DNA of 39,707 nt from Candidatus Zixiibacteriota bacterium (GCA_030605835.1 JAUWHO010000018.1:1-39707); one strand, 5' to 3'. Shown: positions 1 to 8,526, numbered from the stretch's first letter. Notes: generated from the sequence alone by a model not told the origin. Numbers and translations are program-made.

Positions 1-2278
1 CGCCGGAGTCCAATTTCCGCTGCATCTCGTCCAAGTTGTCCTGGGGAACCATTCCGCTCTGCTGGCAACTGCTCTGGAAGGAGGCGAACTGCTTCTGTAA
101 GGTTTGGAAATCCTCTCCCTGTTGACCCTCTCTGCGAGCCAACTGTTTTTGCTCTTCCGATGTCTCCGCGGACTCTAAGCTCTGATTGATATCGTTCTGC
201 TCGTTGAGTAGCTTTTCCGCTAGTTGTGTCAAGGCATCCAGTTTTTGCTCCACCTGCAACTGTTTTAGGAGAGCCAGGGTTCTTTCCAGATTCTGAAGCA
301 GCTCCTCCTGGTTCATTTGAAACTTCTCCAGAGCCCTTCGGAGGTCTGCAGGTTTCATCCGCTCCAAAGCCTCCTGGAGGCGCCTCAAAGCCTGCTTCAA
401 TTCCGGGGTGGCGATCTCCTCTAAGAGCTGTCTCACCTCCATCATCTTGGAGAGCATCTCCAGGGTGTTCAACTGGTTCTCCTCCGCCTTTCTGATGTTC
501 TCTTCCATCTGATCCGCAACCTCCGCCAAGCGCTGGGAGAGCTCCGCCTGCTTCTGGACCGCTGACTCCAGCTCCTTTTTCTCCTGCCAGTCTTCAGGGA
601 GATTGCGGCGCAGCTCTCTTGAGAACTCTCTTAGTTTCTCCTGGAGCTGTCTCTCCTGCCTCAAAACCTCTTCTAAGTCTAATACCTCCCCCTCTCGCCT
701 GATATCGAGGTCGCTCAGAATCTCATCAAGAGATGGAAAGCGGGCGGTGAAGCTCTGGCTCCGCCCTGATTTTGGACCGGAGATTAGATCGTTGTCATGG
801 ACTTTCAGGTAATAGGTGACGACATCGCCCGGGATCATCCCCAGATTGGTAAGGTCCCAGTTGTAATCCGATAAAAGGTGAGTGCTTCCCTTCTCTCCCA
901 CTGGAATGTTCAGACTCCACTCCGGAGACTTCGTCCCTTCGCTCTCCAGGAAATAATGAAGCTCCAGGTCGGAAAAACCGTAATCGTCATAAGCCTCGAA
1001 ACTGAAAGGCAGAAGTCTGGTCTCGTTCAGATCGACGTTGGCGCCGGGAGAGGTAATCTCCACCGTGGGATAAGCATCCTGAAGCGGGGTGATTCTATAG
1101 GTGATCGGCTCCGGATTGACGTTCCCCGACCCGTCCGCCAGCTCGATGTGATAGGAATTCTCTTTGCTGACCTTGATCTCAGCTGCCGCCCGTTGACCCT
1201 TGACCTCCATCTGGTGAACTCCGCCCTTCTTGAAAATCAATTTGGCACCTTCGAGCTTCTTATTGGAGGAGGCCTGGATGGTGACTCTCGTTCCCACCAG
1301 GGCGACGATATTGCCATCGTTCTGGTCGACCACAACAGTGGGGATTCCGGAGTAGCGGGGATGACGGAAGGTCAGCTTCAGTCCTGTAATTCTCGGCGGA
1401 TCCAGAACGTTTACAGTATAAAGAGGAGACCTCTCCCCTCTGGCTTCCAGTCGATAGCTAAAGCTACGGCGAATTTCTTTGAATTCGTAAGAGAAGTCGT
1501 AGTCCGAAGAATCGCCCTGAGCCTTCATTTTCGGCTCCATCTTCTCTTTGAAGACTGTCTCCGAACCCTGGTTCTGCCAGCGAATCTCGACCTCCTCCGG
1601 TCTTTTCCCGACAGTTTTGGCACCTACCAGGAGAGGCTCGTATTTCAAGACCTCCACATCGCCGGGAGACACCTCGAAGATGAAGTCAGGCGGTCGCTCA
1701 ATCTCCGTCAAAGGATGTGAGAAAAGATAGAAGGAGCTCTTGAGATCTCCCGCGAAGAGAAACACTAAAAGCACAGAGAGACCCACCAGTCCGAGCGAGA
1801 TCTTTCCCCACTTAAAGACGGGACGCTTATCGACCGCCAGCCTGTGATCAATCCCTCCGACGAGCTCCGCAGCCTTCTTGATTATCGCTCGTATCAGATC
1901 GGTGGAGTAATTCTCGGGATTCTCAGTCAAGCGGGATTCCAACTCCACGGAGGCGATGAGATGGTCTTCAAGCTCCGGGAAGGCATCTTCAAGCCTTAAG
2001 GCCAACTGCTCCTGGCTCTCGCGCCCCAAAATCGGTCTTGCAAGGTGATAGGACAGGGCCGTGACCACCACCAGGCAACAGAGCCCCAGATAGATCAGTC
2101 GAGCTGTTGAGGAAAGGTAAAAAAGGCTTCCCGAGGTCAATCCTATGATCAGGCAAATGAGAAACAGGGACAGCAGAATCAGAGATCCATAGCTCAGTTT
2201 CAGCCAGAGATGGTATCTCCCGAATTCAGCTAAGAAGCTGTTCAGAGGTTGGGGTAAATTCTCTTTCCGGTCTTTCAA
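1..2278 (-). CDS. DUF4175-like membrane protein with long coiled coil (3' end outside window)
   Basis: An uninterrupted minus-strand frame of at least 759 codons runs off the left edge, so the C-terminus is missing. The start is TTG at 2278: an in-frame TGA lies three codons upstream and AAGGAGA sits about 10 nt before it. Three hydrophobic helices are visible (about residues 30-50, 62-80 and 154-172), followed by a long presumably periplasmic region with beta-rich Ig-like stretches. From about residue 518 onward it is a highly charged Glu/Gln/Leu/Arg coiled coil. Two or three N-terminal helices, an Ig-like middle and a coiled-coil end match the DUF4175-type proteins known beside DUF4159 and MoxR/DUF58 genes. 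It starts 33 nt after the DUF4159 gene, so the two are almost certainly cotranscribed. Molecular function is unknown; a role in envelope integrity is inference only. Confidence 0.75.
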   Translation of the reverse strand, partial: MKDRKENLPQPLNSFLAEFGRYHLWLKLSYGSLILLSLFLICLIIGLTSGSLFYLSSTARLIYLGLCCLVVVTALSYHLARPILGRESQEQLALRLEDAFPELEDHLIASVELESRLTENPENYSTDLIRAIIKKAAELVGGIDHRLAVDKRPVFKWGKISLGLVGLSVLLVFLFAGDLKSSFYLFSHPLTEIERPPDFIFEVSPGDVEVLKYEPLLVGAKTVGKRPEEVEIRWQNQGSETVFKEKMEPKMKAQGDSSDYDFSYEFKEIRRSFSYRLEARGERSPLYTVNVLDPPRITGLKLTFRHPRYSGIPTVVVDQNDGNIVALVGTRVTIQASSNKKLEGAKLIFKKGGVHQMEVKGQRAAAEIKVSKENSYHIELADGSGNVNPEPITYRITPLQDAYPTVEITSPGANVDLNETRLLPFSFEAYDDYGFSDLELHYFLESEGTKSPEWSLNIPVGEKGSTHLLSDYNWDLTNLGMIPGDVVTYYLKVHDNDLISGPKSGRSQSFTARFPSLDEILSDLDIRREGEVLDLEEVLRQERQLQEKLREFSRELRRNLPEDWQEKKELESAVQKQAELSQRLAEVADQMEENIRKAEENQLNTLEMLSKMMEVRQLLEEIATPELKQALRRLQEALERMKPADLRRALEKFQMNQEELLQNLERTLALLKQLQVEQKLDALTQLAEKLLNEQNDINQSLESAETSEEQKQLARREGQQGEDFQTLQKQFASFQSSCQQSGMVPQDNLDEMQRKLDSG

Positions 2279-2311
2279 CTTAGATCAGTCTCCTTCTGGC
2301 GACTCTGTCCC

Positions 2312-2980
2312 CTAATTCAGTAACGACCAGATGATAATGTTTGTGCCCATCTTCAAGGCCGCTTCTCTCTTTTCGGGAGGATCGTTATAGACCTGAGGGT
2401 CCTCCCAACCATCCCCGATGTCGGACTCATAAGCGAAAAAGATTACCAGTCTCTCCTCGTGGAAGATGCCAAATCCCTGTGGGTGCTTGCCGTCATGCTT
2501 GTGGATTTTGGGCAAGCCATTGGGGAATTTCCAATAGCAATTGTAAATCCCGTGAGTGAATGGAAGCTCTACCAACTCTTTGTCGGGAAAGACTCTCATC
2601 ATCTCCCTCTTGAAGTCATTGATTAGGCCGTAAGAATCGTTAGCCAAAAGAAATCCCCCGGAGGTGAGATGGGTTCGTAATCTCTCCACCTCCTCTTCCG
2701 TGAACCTCATATATCCATGTCCGGTCAAAAAGAGAAAGGGATAGGAGAAGAAATCCTCGTCAGTCGGAGATACGCTAACGATCTTCTCGTTGACTTCAGT
2801 GTTGGTGTTCTCCTTCAGGAACTTCAACATGTTTGGCACTGCTGAATATCCCCAATACCAGTTGCCACCACCGCCATATTTGAGCCTAGCGATGGTGAAA
2901 CCCGTATCCCCCCCCTGAACCAAACTCGCGCAGAAAAGACTTATGAGAAGAACAATAGGAAATGCCAGCTTTCTCTTCAT
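2312..2980 (-). CDS. DUF4159 domain-containing exported protein
   Basis: The 222-aa product has a signal peptide (basic MKRK, hydrophobic core, likely cleavage near residue 23). A DUF4159 domain fills the rest, with recognisable stretches FTIARLKYGGGGNWYWG, FLFLTGHGYMRF, GLPKIHKHDGKHPQGFG and SDIGDGWEDPQVYNDP. The domain has a GATase1-like Rossmann appearance, but no enzymatic reaction is established. A GGAGAA ribosome site lies upstream of ATG 2980. In other genomes DUF4159 genes often sit with MoxR ATPase, DUF58 and VWA (aerotolerance-type) genes; only the DUF4175-like partner is visible here, downstream. Family assignment is strong, biological role uncertain. Confidence 0.85.
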   Translation of the reverse strand: MKRKLAFPIVLLISLFCASLVQGGDTGFTIARLKYGGGGNWYWGYSAVPNMLKFLKENTNTEVNEKIVSVSPTDEDFFSYPFLFLTGHGYMRFTEEEVERLRTHLTSGGFLLANDSYGLINDFKREMMRVFPDKELVELPFTHGIYNCYWKFPNGLPKIHKHDGKHPQGFGIFHEERLVIFFAYESDIGDGWEDPQVYNDPPEKREAALKMGTNIIIWSLLN

Positions 2981-3026
2981 TGTAAAAGAGTTTCTCCAGT
3001 TCCCTATTTCACTGAACCCCAGAGGA

Positions 3027-3055
3027 ATTATACGCCCTCCGGCTCAGGAAGTTTA
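3027..3055 (-). promoter_or_regulatory. Promoter for the DUF4159 / DUF4175-like pair
   Basis: On the minus strand a perfect TATAAT (3027-3032) lies about 40 nt before the predicted start of the mRNA leader's coding region at 2980. The -35 at 17-bp spacing (TAAACT) is weak. The predicted transcript begins near 3020. Position between the secF terminator and the gene start supports the call. Confidence 0.45.
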
Positions 3056-3090
3056 TCACCGCAAACAGATGAGCTCGTAGCTGAAATGCA

Positions 3091-3117
3091 GAAACCAAAA
3101 AGCCTTCTTACGAAGGC
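3091..3117 (-). terminator. Rho-independent terminator after secF
   Basis: On the minus strand GCCTTC-GTAA-GAAGGC forms a perfect 6-bp stem with a 4-nt loop (3102-3117). It is followed at once by TTTTTGG. It lies about 195 nt downstream of the secF stop and upstream of the DUF4159 promoter. The remainder of the 331-nt gap 2981-3311 shows no gene. Confidence 0.7.
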
Positions 3118-3311
3118 GCAACAACTCGTCAAGCTAAACTTAAGAGTTTCAATCTCTTATCGGGACCTCTTAATGTTTTTGTTTCTCTCTGGCAACCTCT
3201 CCGGTCCCACCCCTCCGCCGTCGTCGAAACTGTCGTTGTTCAATCGAAAGAGAATCGGATAGCAATAATAGGAGGCCTCAAGAGCCCGTGACAGAACTCA
3301 GCCTAATTGAC

Positions 3312-4247
3312 TTACTTGAGCCTCTTTGGGGAACGCCTCTCCCATTCTACTATTATCGGGCTGGCAACGAAGACCGAGGAGTAGGTGCCAATGATGACGC
3401 CCATAATCAGTGCCAAAGCAAAATCGTGAAGCACCTCCCCGCCCAGAATGAGCAGGACCATCACCACTGAGAGGGTGGTCAAGCTGGTTATCAACGTCCG
3501 GGATAAAACGTCGTTTATGCTGGTGTTGATGGTGGAGGCAAAATCTCCTCCTTTCTTTCTAAACAATTTACGATTCTCACGGATGCGGTCGTAAAGCACC
3601 ACCGTGTCCGTGAGCGAATACCCCGCCAGAGTCAAGAGAGCCGAAATCACTAAAAGGGAGATCTCTTTATTCAGGATCAGGAATATGCCCAGCACCGTCA
3701 ACACATCGTGGAAGGTGGCCACGGTGGCGACAACTCCGAAACGGAACTCAAACCTTATCCAGATATATATCAGTATACCGAGCAGCGACAACAGTATCGC
3801 CCAACGTGCTTGCTTCTGAAGGGTCTCTCCAACCGCAGGACCAATATCGTCGATAGAATCCAATGTGAATTCGTTATCCGGCAAGCCCACTCTCATGGCA
3901 GAAAGCAACTTGTCCCCCAGAAGCTCGCCTTCAGCTACCTGCACCTTGGTCCGAATCAAAAAGGAGTTCGGGGGCGCGTCTGATCCTTTTAGTTCGATTA
4001 TGTACGCATCGGTAAAACCACCGGAGCTGATCTTGCCCCTCAGGTCCGAAACCGAGACCGGATTTTCAAAAGAACCCCTCACCATCACCCCCCCGGCAAA
4101 ATCGATCCCCAGATTCCCCTTTCCCAAAAGGAGAAGAACAAAGGCGAAGAGTCCCACTACCATCAGAACCCCCGAGAAAACAAAGGCAACCTTTCTCTTT
4201 CCGATGAAATCGATGTTGGTTTTGCCGATTATCCGAAGCATTCCCAC
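3312..4247 (-). CDS. secF: Protein translocase subunit SecF
   Basis: SecF (311 aa) is the inner-membrane partner of SecD in the accessory SecDF complex, which uses ion-motive force to pull preproteins through SecYEG. The sequence shows an N-terminal transmembrane helix, the signature GNLGIDFAGGVMVRG, a periplasmic segment, then five helices including the RND-type core with LAGYSLTDTVVLYDRIRENR. Length is normal for the family. ATG 4247 has AAGGAG 5 nt upstream, and secD ends 23 nt before it, so the two form an operon closed by a terminator at 3091-3117. With many T9SS cargos in the window, efficient Sec export is the first step of their secretion. Confidence 0.97.
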   Translation of the reverse strand: MGMLRIIGKTNIDFIGKRKVAFVFSGVLMVVGLFAFVLLLLGKGNLGIDFAGGVMVRGSFENPVSVSDLRGKISSGGFTDAYIIELKGSDAPPNSFLIRTKVQVAEGELLGDKLLSAMRVGLPDNEFTLDSIDDIGPAVGETLQKQARWAILLSLLGILIYIWIRFEFRFGVVATVATFHDVLTVLGIFLILNKEISLLVISALLTLAGYSLTDTVVLYDRIRENRKLFRKKGGDFASTINTSINDVLSRTLITSLTTLSVVMVLLILGGEVLHDFALALIMGVIIGTYSSVFVASPIIVEWERRSPKRLK

Positions 4248-4270
4248 TCCTTATTTAGGCGACTCCGTCG

Positions 4271-5917
4271 CTATATGCTCAAAGTTTTGTACCCTTTTCG
4301 GATGTCGAAAATAGTCTTGGTAATCACATAGGCCGTGAAAAGACTGATCGCAGTCCCTAAAGACAGCGAGACCGCAAATCCCTTGATCGGTCCGGTTCCA
4401 AAGATGAACAGGAAAAGTGCGGTAATCATGATGGTCACGTGCGAGTCAACGATGGTCAGAAGGGCGCGTTTATAGCCGGCCTCGATGGAGGCTCTCACGG
4501 TCTTCCCGGTGCGCAGTTCCTCCCGAATCCTCTCAAAGATGAGAACGTTGGCGTCGACCGAAATCCCCACGATCAGGATTATTCCAGCGATCCCGGGCAT
4601 GGTCAGGGTGGCGTTGAGCGCCGCCATGGAGGCCAGAAGGAAGAACAGATTCAGAAACAGTGCTAGATCGGCCACCAGACCGGACAGCCGGTAATAGATT
4701 AGCATAAAGAATATGACTAGAAGGGCTCCGACCATTACCGAGGTCCTTCCTTTGTTTATGGAGTCCTTGCCCAAAGTGGCACCGACTACGCTGTTCTGAA
4801 TTACCTTCACCGGGGCCGGCAGAGCGCCAGCCCGCAACACCACCGCCAGGTCCCTGGCGTTATCAAAGGTAGCACTTCCACCCATTGTGATCTGCCCCCG
4901 GTCCCGGATCTTCGACTGAATAGTGGGGGCGGATTCGACCCGGCTGTCCAGCACGATGGCCAGAGGCTTTTTGATGTTGGCACCGGTGAGAGCCGCAAAG
5001 ATCCTGCCTCCCTCCTTTGTGAGGGTGAAGTTCACCACCGGCTTCTGCCACTGGTCGAATCCGGGGCGAGCATCGGTGAGGTATTTGCCGGAAAGCTCCG
5101 TCCGTTTCCTGATGTGAAATAGATCTCTGAACTTGCGGTTGGCGATCTCGTAAGTACGGGTGGAGAAAGTGAACTCCGTCCCCGGCGGAATTATCTCTTT
5201 GACCTCCGCCAGAGAAAGATATCTGCTTATCAGAGGGACATCCTCAACGAGCACCGCATAGGAGGTCTGCCTCGGGTCCAGAAGCATCGTGAAAGGCCGG
5301 GAGGTCTCTTCCTCGTCCAGGGGAAAACCTAAGTCGTCCTCCTCGGCGAAAAGTTTTACCGCCGGAATTAAGGTGTCGGAGGGTGCAACTTCCTCCTCCA
5401 TGGTTAGCTTCAGGCCTTTTCCCCTCTCAATTTGTGCTAAAACAGAGTCTATTACCAGCACCGTCCTGTGGGTCACCTCCGGGTCCGGCAGGAGACGGAA
5501 CTCCAAGAGCGCCGTCGAACCGATAAGCTCCCGAGCCCTCTCCGGGTCCTCCAAGCCGGGAAGCTCCACAACAATGCGATCCTCCCCCTGCTTCTGGATC
5601 AGCGGTTCAGTGACTCCCCACTGGTCGATGCGGTTGCGGATTATCTCTAAAGCCCGTTCCGGGGCATCCCTGGCCTCATCAGCGGTGAGATTGGATTTGT
5701 CCACTTCCAGGACGATATGCATCCCCCCCTGCAGATCCAGACCCAATTTCAGAGCCTTCTTCTCCAGGGGGATGTAACTGCTGGGATCATCTGCTTGCAG
5801 AGCCTGCCGTTCCTCTATATCCATACTGTAAAACTTAAAGGTGGGATAAAGGATATAAAGAGATATCAGACAGAGTGAGAGTATTAGGATTATGCGCCAG
5901 GCGTCGGATTTTCTCAT
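4271..5917 (-). CDS. secD: Protein translocase subunit SecD
   Basis: SecD (548 aa) forms the larger half of the SecDF motor, with a big periplasmic P1 domain that grips emerging preproteins. Visible features are an N-terminal membrane helix, the hallmark GLDLQGGMHIVLEVD near residue 59, the P1 region (IIRNRIDQWGVTEPLI, ELPGLEDPERA), and a C-terminal RND-like block of five or so helices with GISVDANVLIFERIREELR. ATG 5917 has AGGAG about 10 nt upstream. It precedes secF with a 23-nt gap. No yajC is visible upstream. A good promoter is seen at 6026-6053. Confidence 0.97.
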   Translation of the reverse strand: MRKSDAWRIILILSLCLISLYILYPTFKFYSMDIEERQALQADDPSSYIPLEKKALKLGLDLQGGMHIVLEVDKSNLTADEARDAPERALEIIRNRIDQWGVTEPLIQKQGEDRIVVELPGLEDPERARELIGSTALLEFRLLPDPEVTHRTVLVIDSVLAQIERGKGLKLTMEEEVAPSDTLIPAVKLFAEEDDLGFPLDEEETSRPFTMLLDPRQTSYAVLVEDVPLISRYLSLAEVKEIIPPGTEFTFSTRTYEIANRKFRDLFHIRKRTELSGKYLTDARPGFDQWQKPVVNFTLTKEGGRIFAALTGANIKKPLAIVLDSRVESAPTIQSKIRDRGQITMGGSATFDNARDLAVVLRAGALPAPVKVIQNSVVGATLGKDSINKGRTSVMVGALLVIFFMLIYYRLSGLVADLALFLNLFFLLASMAALNATLTMPGIAGIILIVGISVDANVLIFERIREELRTGKTVRASIEAGYKRALLTIVDSHVTIMITALFLFIFGTGPIKGFAVSLSLGTAISLFTAYVITKTIFDIRKGYKTLSI

Positions 5918-6025
5918 CTATTGCTTGCTCCTGTGAATAAAAGAACTATTCCACCCACAACCTATCAGTGCAAATCTATCTTCAGACAGTATCGAAACCA
6001 GACCAATCAAATTCAACGATTTGCA

Positions 6026-6053
6026 AATATATGGAAATAACATCCAATGTCAA
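6026..6053 (-). promoter_or_regulatory. Promoter for secDF
   Basis: Minus-strand TTGACA (6048-6053), 16-bp spacer, TATATT (6026-6031). This gives a predicted leader of about 100 nt before the secD ATG at 5917. It is one of the best sigma-70-like matches in the window. Confidence 0.6.
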
Positions 6054-6186
6054 CAGTAAAAAGAGGAGTAAATTCCCTCTGTTGCCTGAATCGTTTCGTC
6101 AGATTTCTGATGCTGATTTAGGAACGGTCTCATGCGATGGCTGACTGTAATTCTCGGGCTTCCCGGTCAAACGTCGAGACACCACT

Positions 6187-6256
6187 CACTATTCACTATT
6201 CACTATTCACCATTAACCATTAACCATTTGCCAGTGGCCGGTGGCCATTGGCAAAT
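6187..6256. repeat. Degenerate heptamer tandem array
   Basis: Ten consecutive 7-nt words can be read: CACTATT three times, CACCATT, AACCATT twice, TGCCAGT, GGCCGGT, GGCCATT, GGCAAAT. It lies in the 412-nt gap 5918-6329 between secD and the MATE gene. Apart from this array and the secD promoter that gap shows nothing gene-like. Similar 7-nt periodicity recurs in other gaps of this window. Confidence 0.75.
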
Positions 6257-6329
6257 TTGTGCTTGATTTCCTGAGAGAAAACCTTAAAGTCTCCTAACCT
6301 AATATCGGGTGAGGAGAACAGAGAGAGTC

Positions 6330-7685
6330 GTGAAAGGCATCGGTAGAGACCTAACCGCTGGAAGTATCCCCAAGCACATCCTCGCTTTGGCGTGGCCAGC
6401 GATAACCTCCCTCTTTTCGGTGACGGCCCTGAACATCACCGATGCCTTCTGGGTGGGGAAACTGGGAGCCGCAGCACTCGCCGCCGTAATCACTGCCGGA
6501 TACGTGTATTGGATAATCAGGTGTCTGGGTGCGGTGGTCGCCGATGGGGCCTTGGCAGTGGTCTCCAGATACATCGGTGCTGGCGAGAATGAGAAAGCCT
6601 CTACCGTGTCCGGACAGGCGATAGTTTTCTCCCTTTCAGCTTCGATAGTGATAGCGCTTTTGGGCCTTTATCTCTCCCCAAAGGTATTCCAGCTTCTGGG
6701 AACTGAGGCGGAGGTGAGCAAGCTGGGAACAATCTACCTACGGATCATCTTCTGCGCGACACCTTTCATCTTCTTCTGGGAAGTCCTATTCTCAGTCTTC
6801 AAGGCCTCCGGCGACACCAAGACCCCCATGCTTGTGACTCTAATTGCGGTCGGGGGGAACATTCTCCTTGACCCCCTATTGATTTTCGGGATTGGACCTT
6901 TCCCCGCAATGGGAACCGCCGGAGCAGCAACAGCGACTCTTCTCTCCTATGTATTCGGTTGTCTACTCATACTCTACTTCTTAAAGAAGAGAGAATCCAT
7001 CTTACCGCTGAAGTTCTCCAGAGAGTTCTTTCCCAGAGCTGAGGTCATAACTCAAGTCGTGAAAATCGGTCTGCCGGTATCGCTTTCCGGGATTCTGTTC
7101 TCGGTGGTCTATCTCTTCATCGCGAGGATTACGGCGACCTTCGGAACCGAGGCGGTGGCCGCCTTGGGCGTGGGGCAGCGCGCGGAATCATTTTCGTACA
7201 TGACCTGTTTCGGATTCGCAATCGCAGTCTCCGCCATTGTGGGACAGAACCTGGGCGCGAAAGAAACGGGCCGGGCTGAAAAAGGCGCCTGGACAACGGT
7301 AGGAATGACCTCCCTTTTCACTTTTGCAGTTTCCATCATCTTCTTTTTCCTGCCGAAGCACATAACTTCATTCTTCATTGCCGACCCCGAGGTGACAAAA
7401 ATCGCCAGCCAGTACCTGATGATCTTAGCTCTCTCTCAAATCTTCATGGGGTTCGAGGTCGTCTTAGAGGGAGCTTTCATTGGTGCCGGCGATACCATAC
7501 CTCCAATGGCGATTTCGGTGCCGGGGTCAATTCTGCGTATTCCTCTTGCCTACTATTTAGGCGTCCACCTGCAGATGGGAGTAGTTGGCATCTGGTGGGC
7601 AATCACACTGACCTCGATCGTCAAGGGGGTGCTGATTGTCTTCTGGTTCAAAAGGGGTGGTTGGAAGAAGAAAAAGATAAGTTAA
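6330..7685 (+). CDS. MATE family efflux transporter
   Basis: A polytopic inner-membrane protein (451 aa) with about twelve hydrophobic helices and MATE features: an N-terminal segment PKHILALAWPAITSLF, ASGDTKTPM in the first half, and the matching GAGDTIPPMAIS in the second half, reflecting the internal two-fold repeat. MATE proteins expel drugs or metabolites in exchange for sodium or protons; the substrate here cannot be read. I chose GTG 6330 because GAGGAGA lies 12 nt upstream. An in-frame GTG at 6309 has no ribosome site, and the GAGGAG would fall inside that longer reading. The gene stands alone, divergent from secDF and convergent with the tRNA cluster. Confidence 0.93.
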   Translation: MKGIGRDLTAGSIPKHILALAWPAITSLFSVTALNITDAFWVGKLGAAALAAVITAGYVYWIIRCLGAVVADGALAVVSRYIGAGENEKASTVSGQAIVFSLSASIVIALLGLYLSPKVFQLLGTEAEVSKLGTIYLRIIFCATPFIFFWEVLFSVFKASGDTKTPMLVTLIAVGGNILLDPLLIFGIGPFPAMGTAGAATATLLSYVFGCLLILYFLKKRESILPLKFSREFFPRAEVITQVVKIGLPVSLSGILFSVVYLFIARITATFGTEAVAALGVGQRAESFSYMTCFGFAIAVSAIVGQNLGAKETGRAEKGAWTTVGMTSLFTFAVSIIFFFLPKHITSFFIADPEVTKIASQYLMILALSQIFMGFEVVLEGAFIGAGDTIPPMAISVPGSILRIPLAYYLGVHLQMGVVGIWWAITLTSIVKGVLIVFWFKRGGWKKKKIS

Positions 7686-7867
7686 CTCCCACCCCAAGCA
7701 ATCTGGCGGAGGCGCCAACTACGCCGACTTGGCTCTTGTCTCTATTAGTCTTGTGAGGGGACTGCGCAAAGAGGCTGGATCGTCAGGAGGCAGAAACGAA
7801 AGTGACCGTCAGAACCTCGGCTCCAGTCTAAGATCGATGCTAGAGCACGTGTTGAGCATTACGCTAT

Positions 7868-7902
7868 TCCCTATCGCCTAACTCCTATTTCCTGCTCTCT
7901 AC
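7868..7902. repeat. Short heptamer-periodic array beside tRNA-Gly
   Basis: Five 7-nt words (TCCCTAT, CGCCTAA, CTCCTAT, TTCCTGC, TCTCTAC) precede the 3' end of tRNA-Gly. The rest of the gap 7686-7867 holds nothing I can recognise. Confidence 0.5.
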
Positions 7903-7903
7903 A

Positions 7904-7977
7904 AGCGGGAGACGGGATTCGAACCCGCGACCAGCAGCTTGGAAGGCTGCTACTCTAGCCAGCTGAGTTACTCCCGC
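7904..7977 (-). tRNA. tRNA-Gly (anticodon TCC)
   Basis: Complete cloverleaf: acceptor GCGGGAG pairing with CTCCCGC, D-arm, anticodon stem GCAGC/GCTGC with loop CTTCCAA, T-arm GCGGG-TTCGAAT-CCCGT (ends in a G·T). Discriminator T; CCA is not encoded. Last gene of the Thr-Tyr-Gly cluster. Confidence 0.97.
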
Positions 7978-8016
7978 AGATACTTTCTGGATAGCTTTCC
8001 TCTGTTGACTCAAAAA

Positions 8017-8098
8017 TGGAGGGGGGAGGATTCGAACCTCCGAAGGCTTCGCCGGCAGATTTACAGTCTGCTCCCTTTAACCACTCGGGAACCCCTCC
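8017..8098 (-). tRNA. tRNA-Tyr (anticodon GTA)
   Basis: Class II tRNA with a long variable arm (CCGGCGAAGCCTTCGG). Acceptor GGAGGGG/CCCCTCC, anticodon loop CTGTAAA, T-arm GGAGG-TTCGAAT-CCTCC, discriminator A. CCA not encoded. Confidence 0.97.
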
Positions 8099-8100
8099 CT

Positions 8101-8137
8101 AATCAGGAAATAGGGGACAGGAAACAGGGGTTAGGGG
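8101..8137. repeat. Heptamer-periodic array between tRNA-Tyr and tRNA-Thr
   Basis: Consecutive words AATCAGG, AAATAGG, GGACAGG, AAACAGG, GGTTAGG share the 3' end of a 7-nt unit. They are complementary in style to the CCTGT(C/T)-type array at 8478-8526. A further trace (CTCAATC, CGCAATC, CCCATCT) follows near 8157-8178. Confidence 0.6.
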
Positions 8138-8179
8138 CCCACCGCAACTCTCCTCCCCTCAATCCGCAATCCCCATCTC

Positions 8180-8252
8180 AGCCGGAGAAGGGACTCGAAC
8201 CCCCGACCAGAGGTTTACAAAACCTCCGCTCTACCAACTGAGCTACTCCGGC
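8180..8252 (-). tRNA. tRNA-Thr (anticodon TGT)
   Basis: Acceptor GCCGGAG/CTCCGGC, anticodon stem GAGGT/ACCTC with loop TTTGTAA, T-arm with GTTCGAGTC, discriminator T, no encoded CCA. First gene of the tRNA cluster; a promoter sits immediately upstream. Confidence 0.97.
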
Positions 8253-8263
8253 AACTTTCCTTA

Positions 8264-8292
8264 AAAATATTTTACCTCGCTATGAAAGTCAA
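8264..8292 (-). promoter_or_regulatory. Promoter of the tRNA cluster
   Basis: Minus-strand TTGACT (8287-8292), 17-bp spacer, TATTTT (8264-8269). The predicted transcript starts about 5 nt before mature tRNA-Thr, as expected for a tRNA promoter. Confidence 0.6.
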
Positions 8293-8477
8293 GTGCTTAG
8301 TAGAATAATCGGCGACTTCACCGAGAGTATTGAAAAAATGACTTAACTTCAGCGAGTTTGCACTACTTAACGACGGTAAATGCCATGGACTGAAAGCCCA
8401 TTCTGACGGTAAATACACCTAACACTACAATTTCCCAGCATCAGGGCACCAGGTAACTTCGATGGTCCTCTTCTATT

Positions 8478-8526
8478 CCCTGTCTCCTGTCTCCTGTCTC
8501 CGGTCTCCGGTCCCCTGTCCCCAGTC
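8478..8526. repeat. Perfect-phase heptamer tandem array (7 x 7 nt)
   Basis: Seven contiguous 7-nt words: CCCTGTC, TCCTGTC twice, TCCGGTC twice, CCCTGTC, CCCAGTC. It lies just downstream of the stop of the beta-helix gene at 8538. Divergence is confined to particular positions of the unit. No other feature is seen between it and the tRNA promoter. Confidence 0.85.

Noticed and set aside
878-1720. 280-codon plus-strand frame
   Set aside because: It lies opposite the DUF4175-like gene, whose frame stays open through the whole region with membrane helices and coiled coil.
3273-3353. Imperfect GAGGCCTCAAG / CTTGAGCCTC inverted repeat at the secF end
   Set aside because: The loop is long and the pairing imperfect; the hairpin at 3102-3117 with a T-run is the better terminator.
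7939-8241. 100-codon plus-strand frame
   Set aside because: It crosses three tRNA genes on the other strand.
8478-8526. CRISPR-like array
   Set aside because: The unit is 7 nt with no spacers; no cas genes are in the window.
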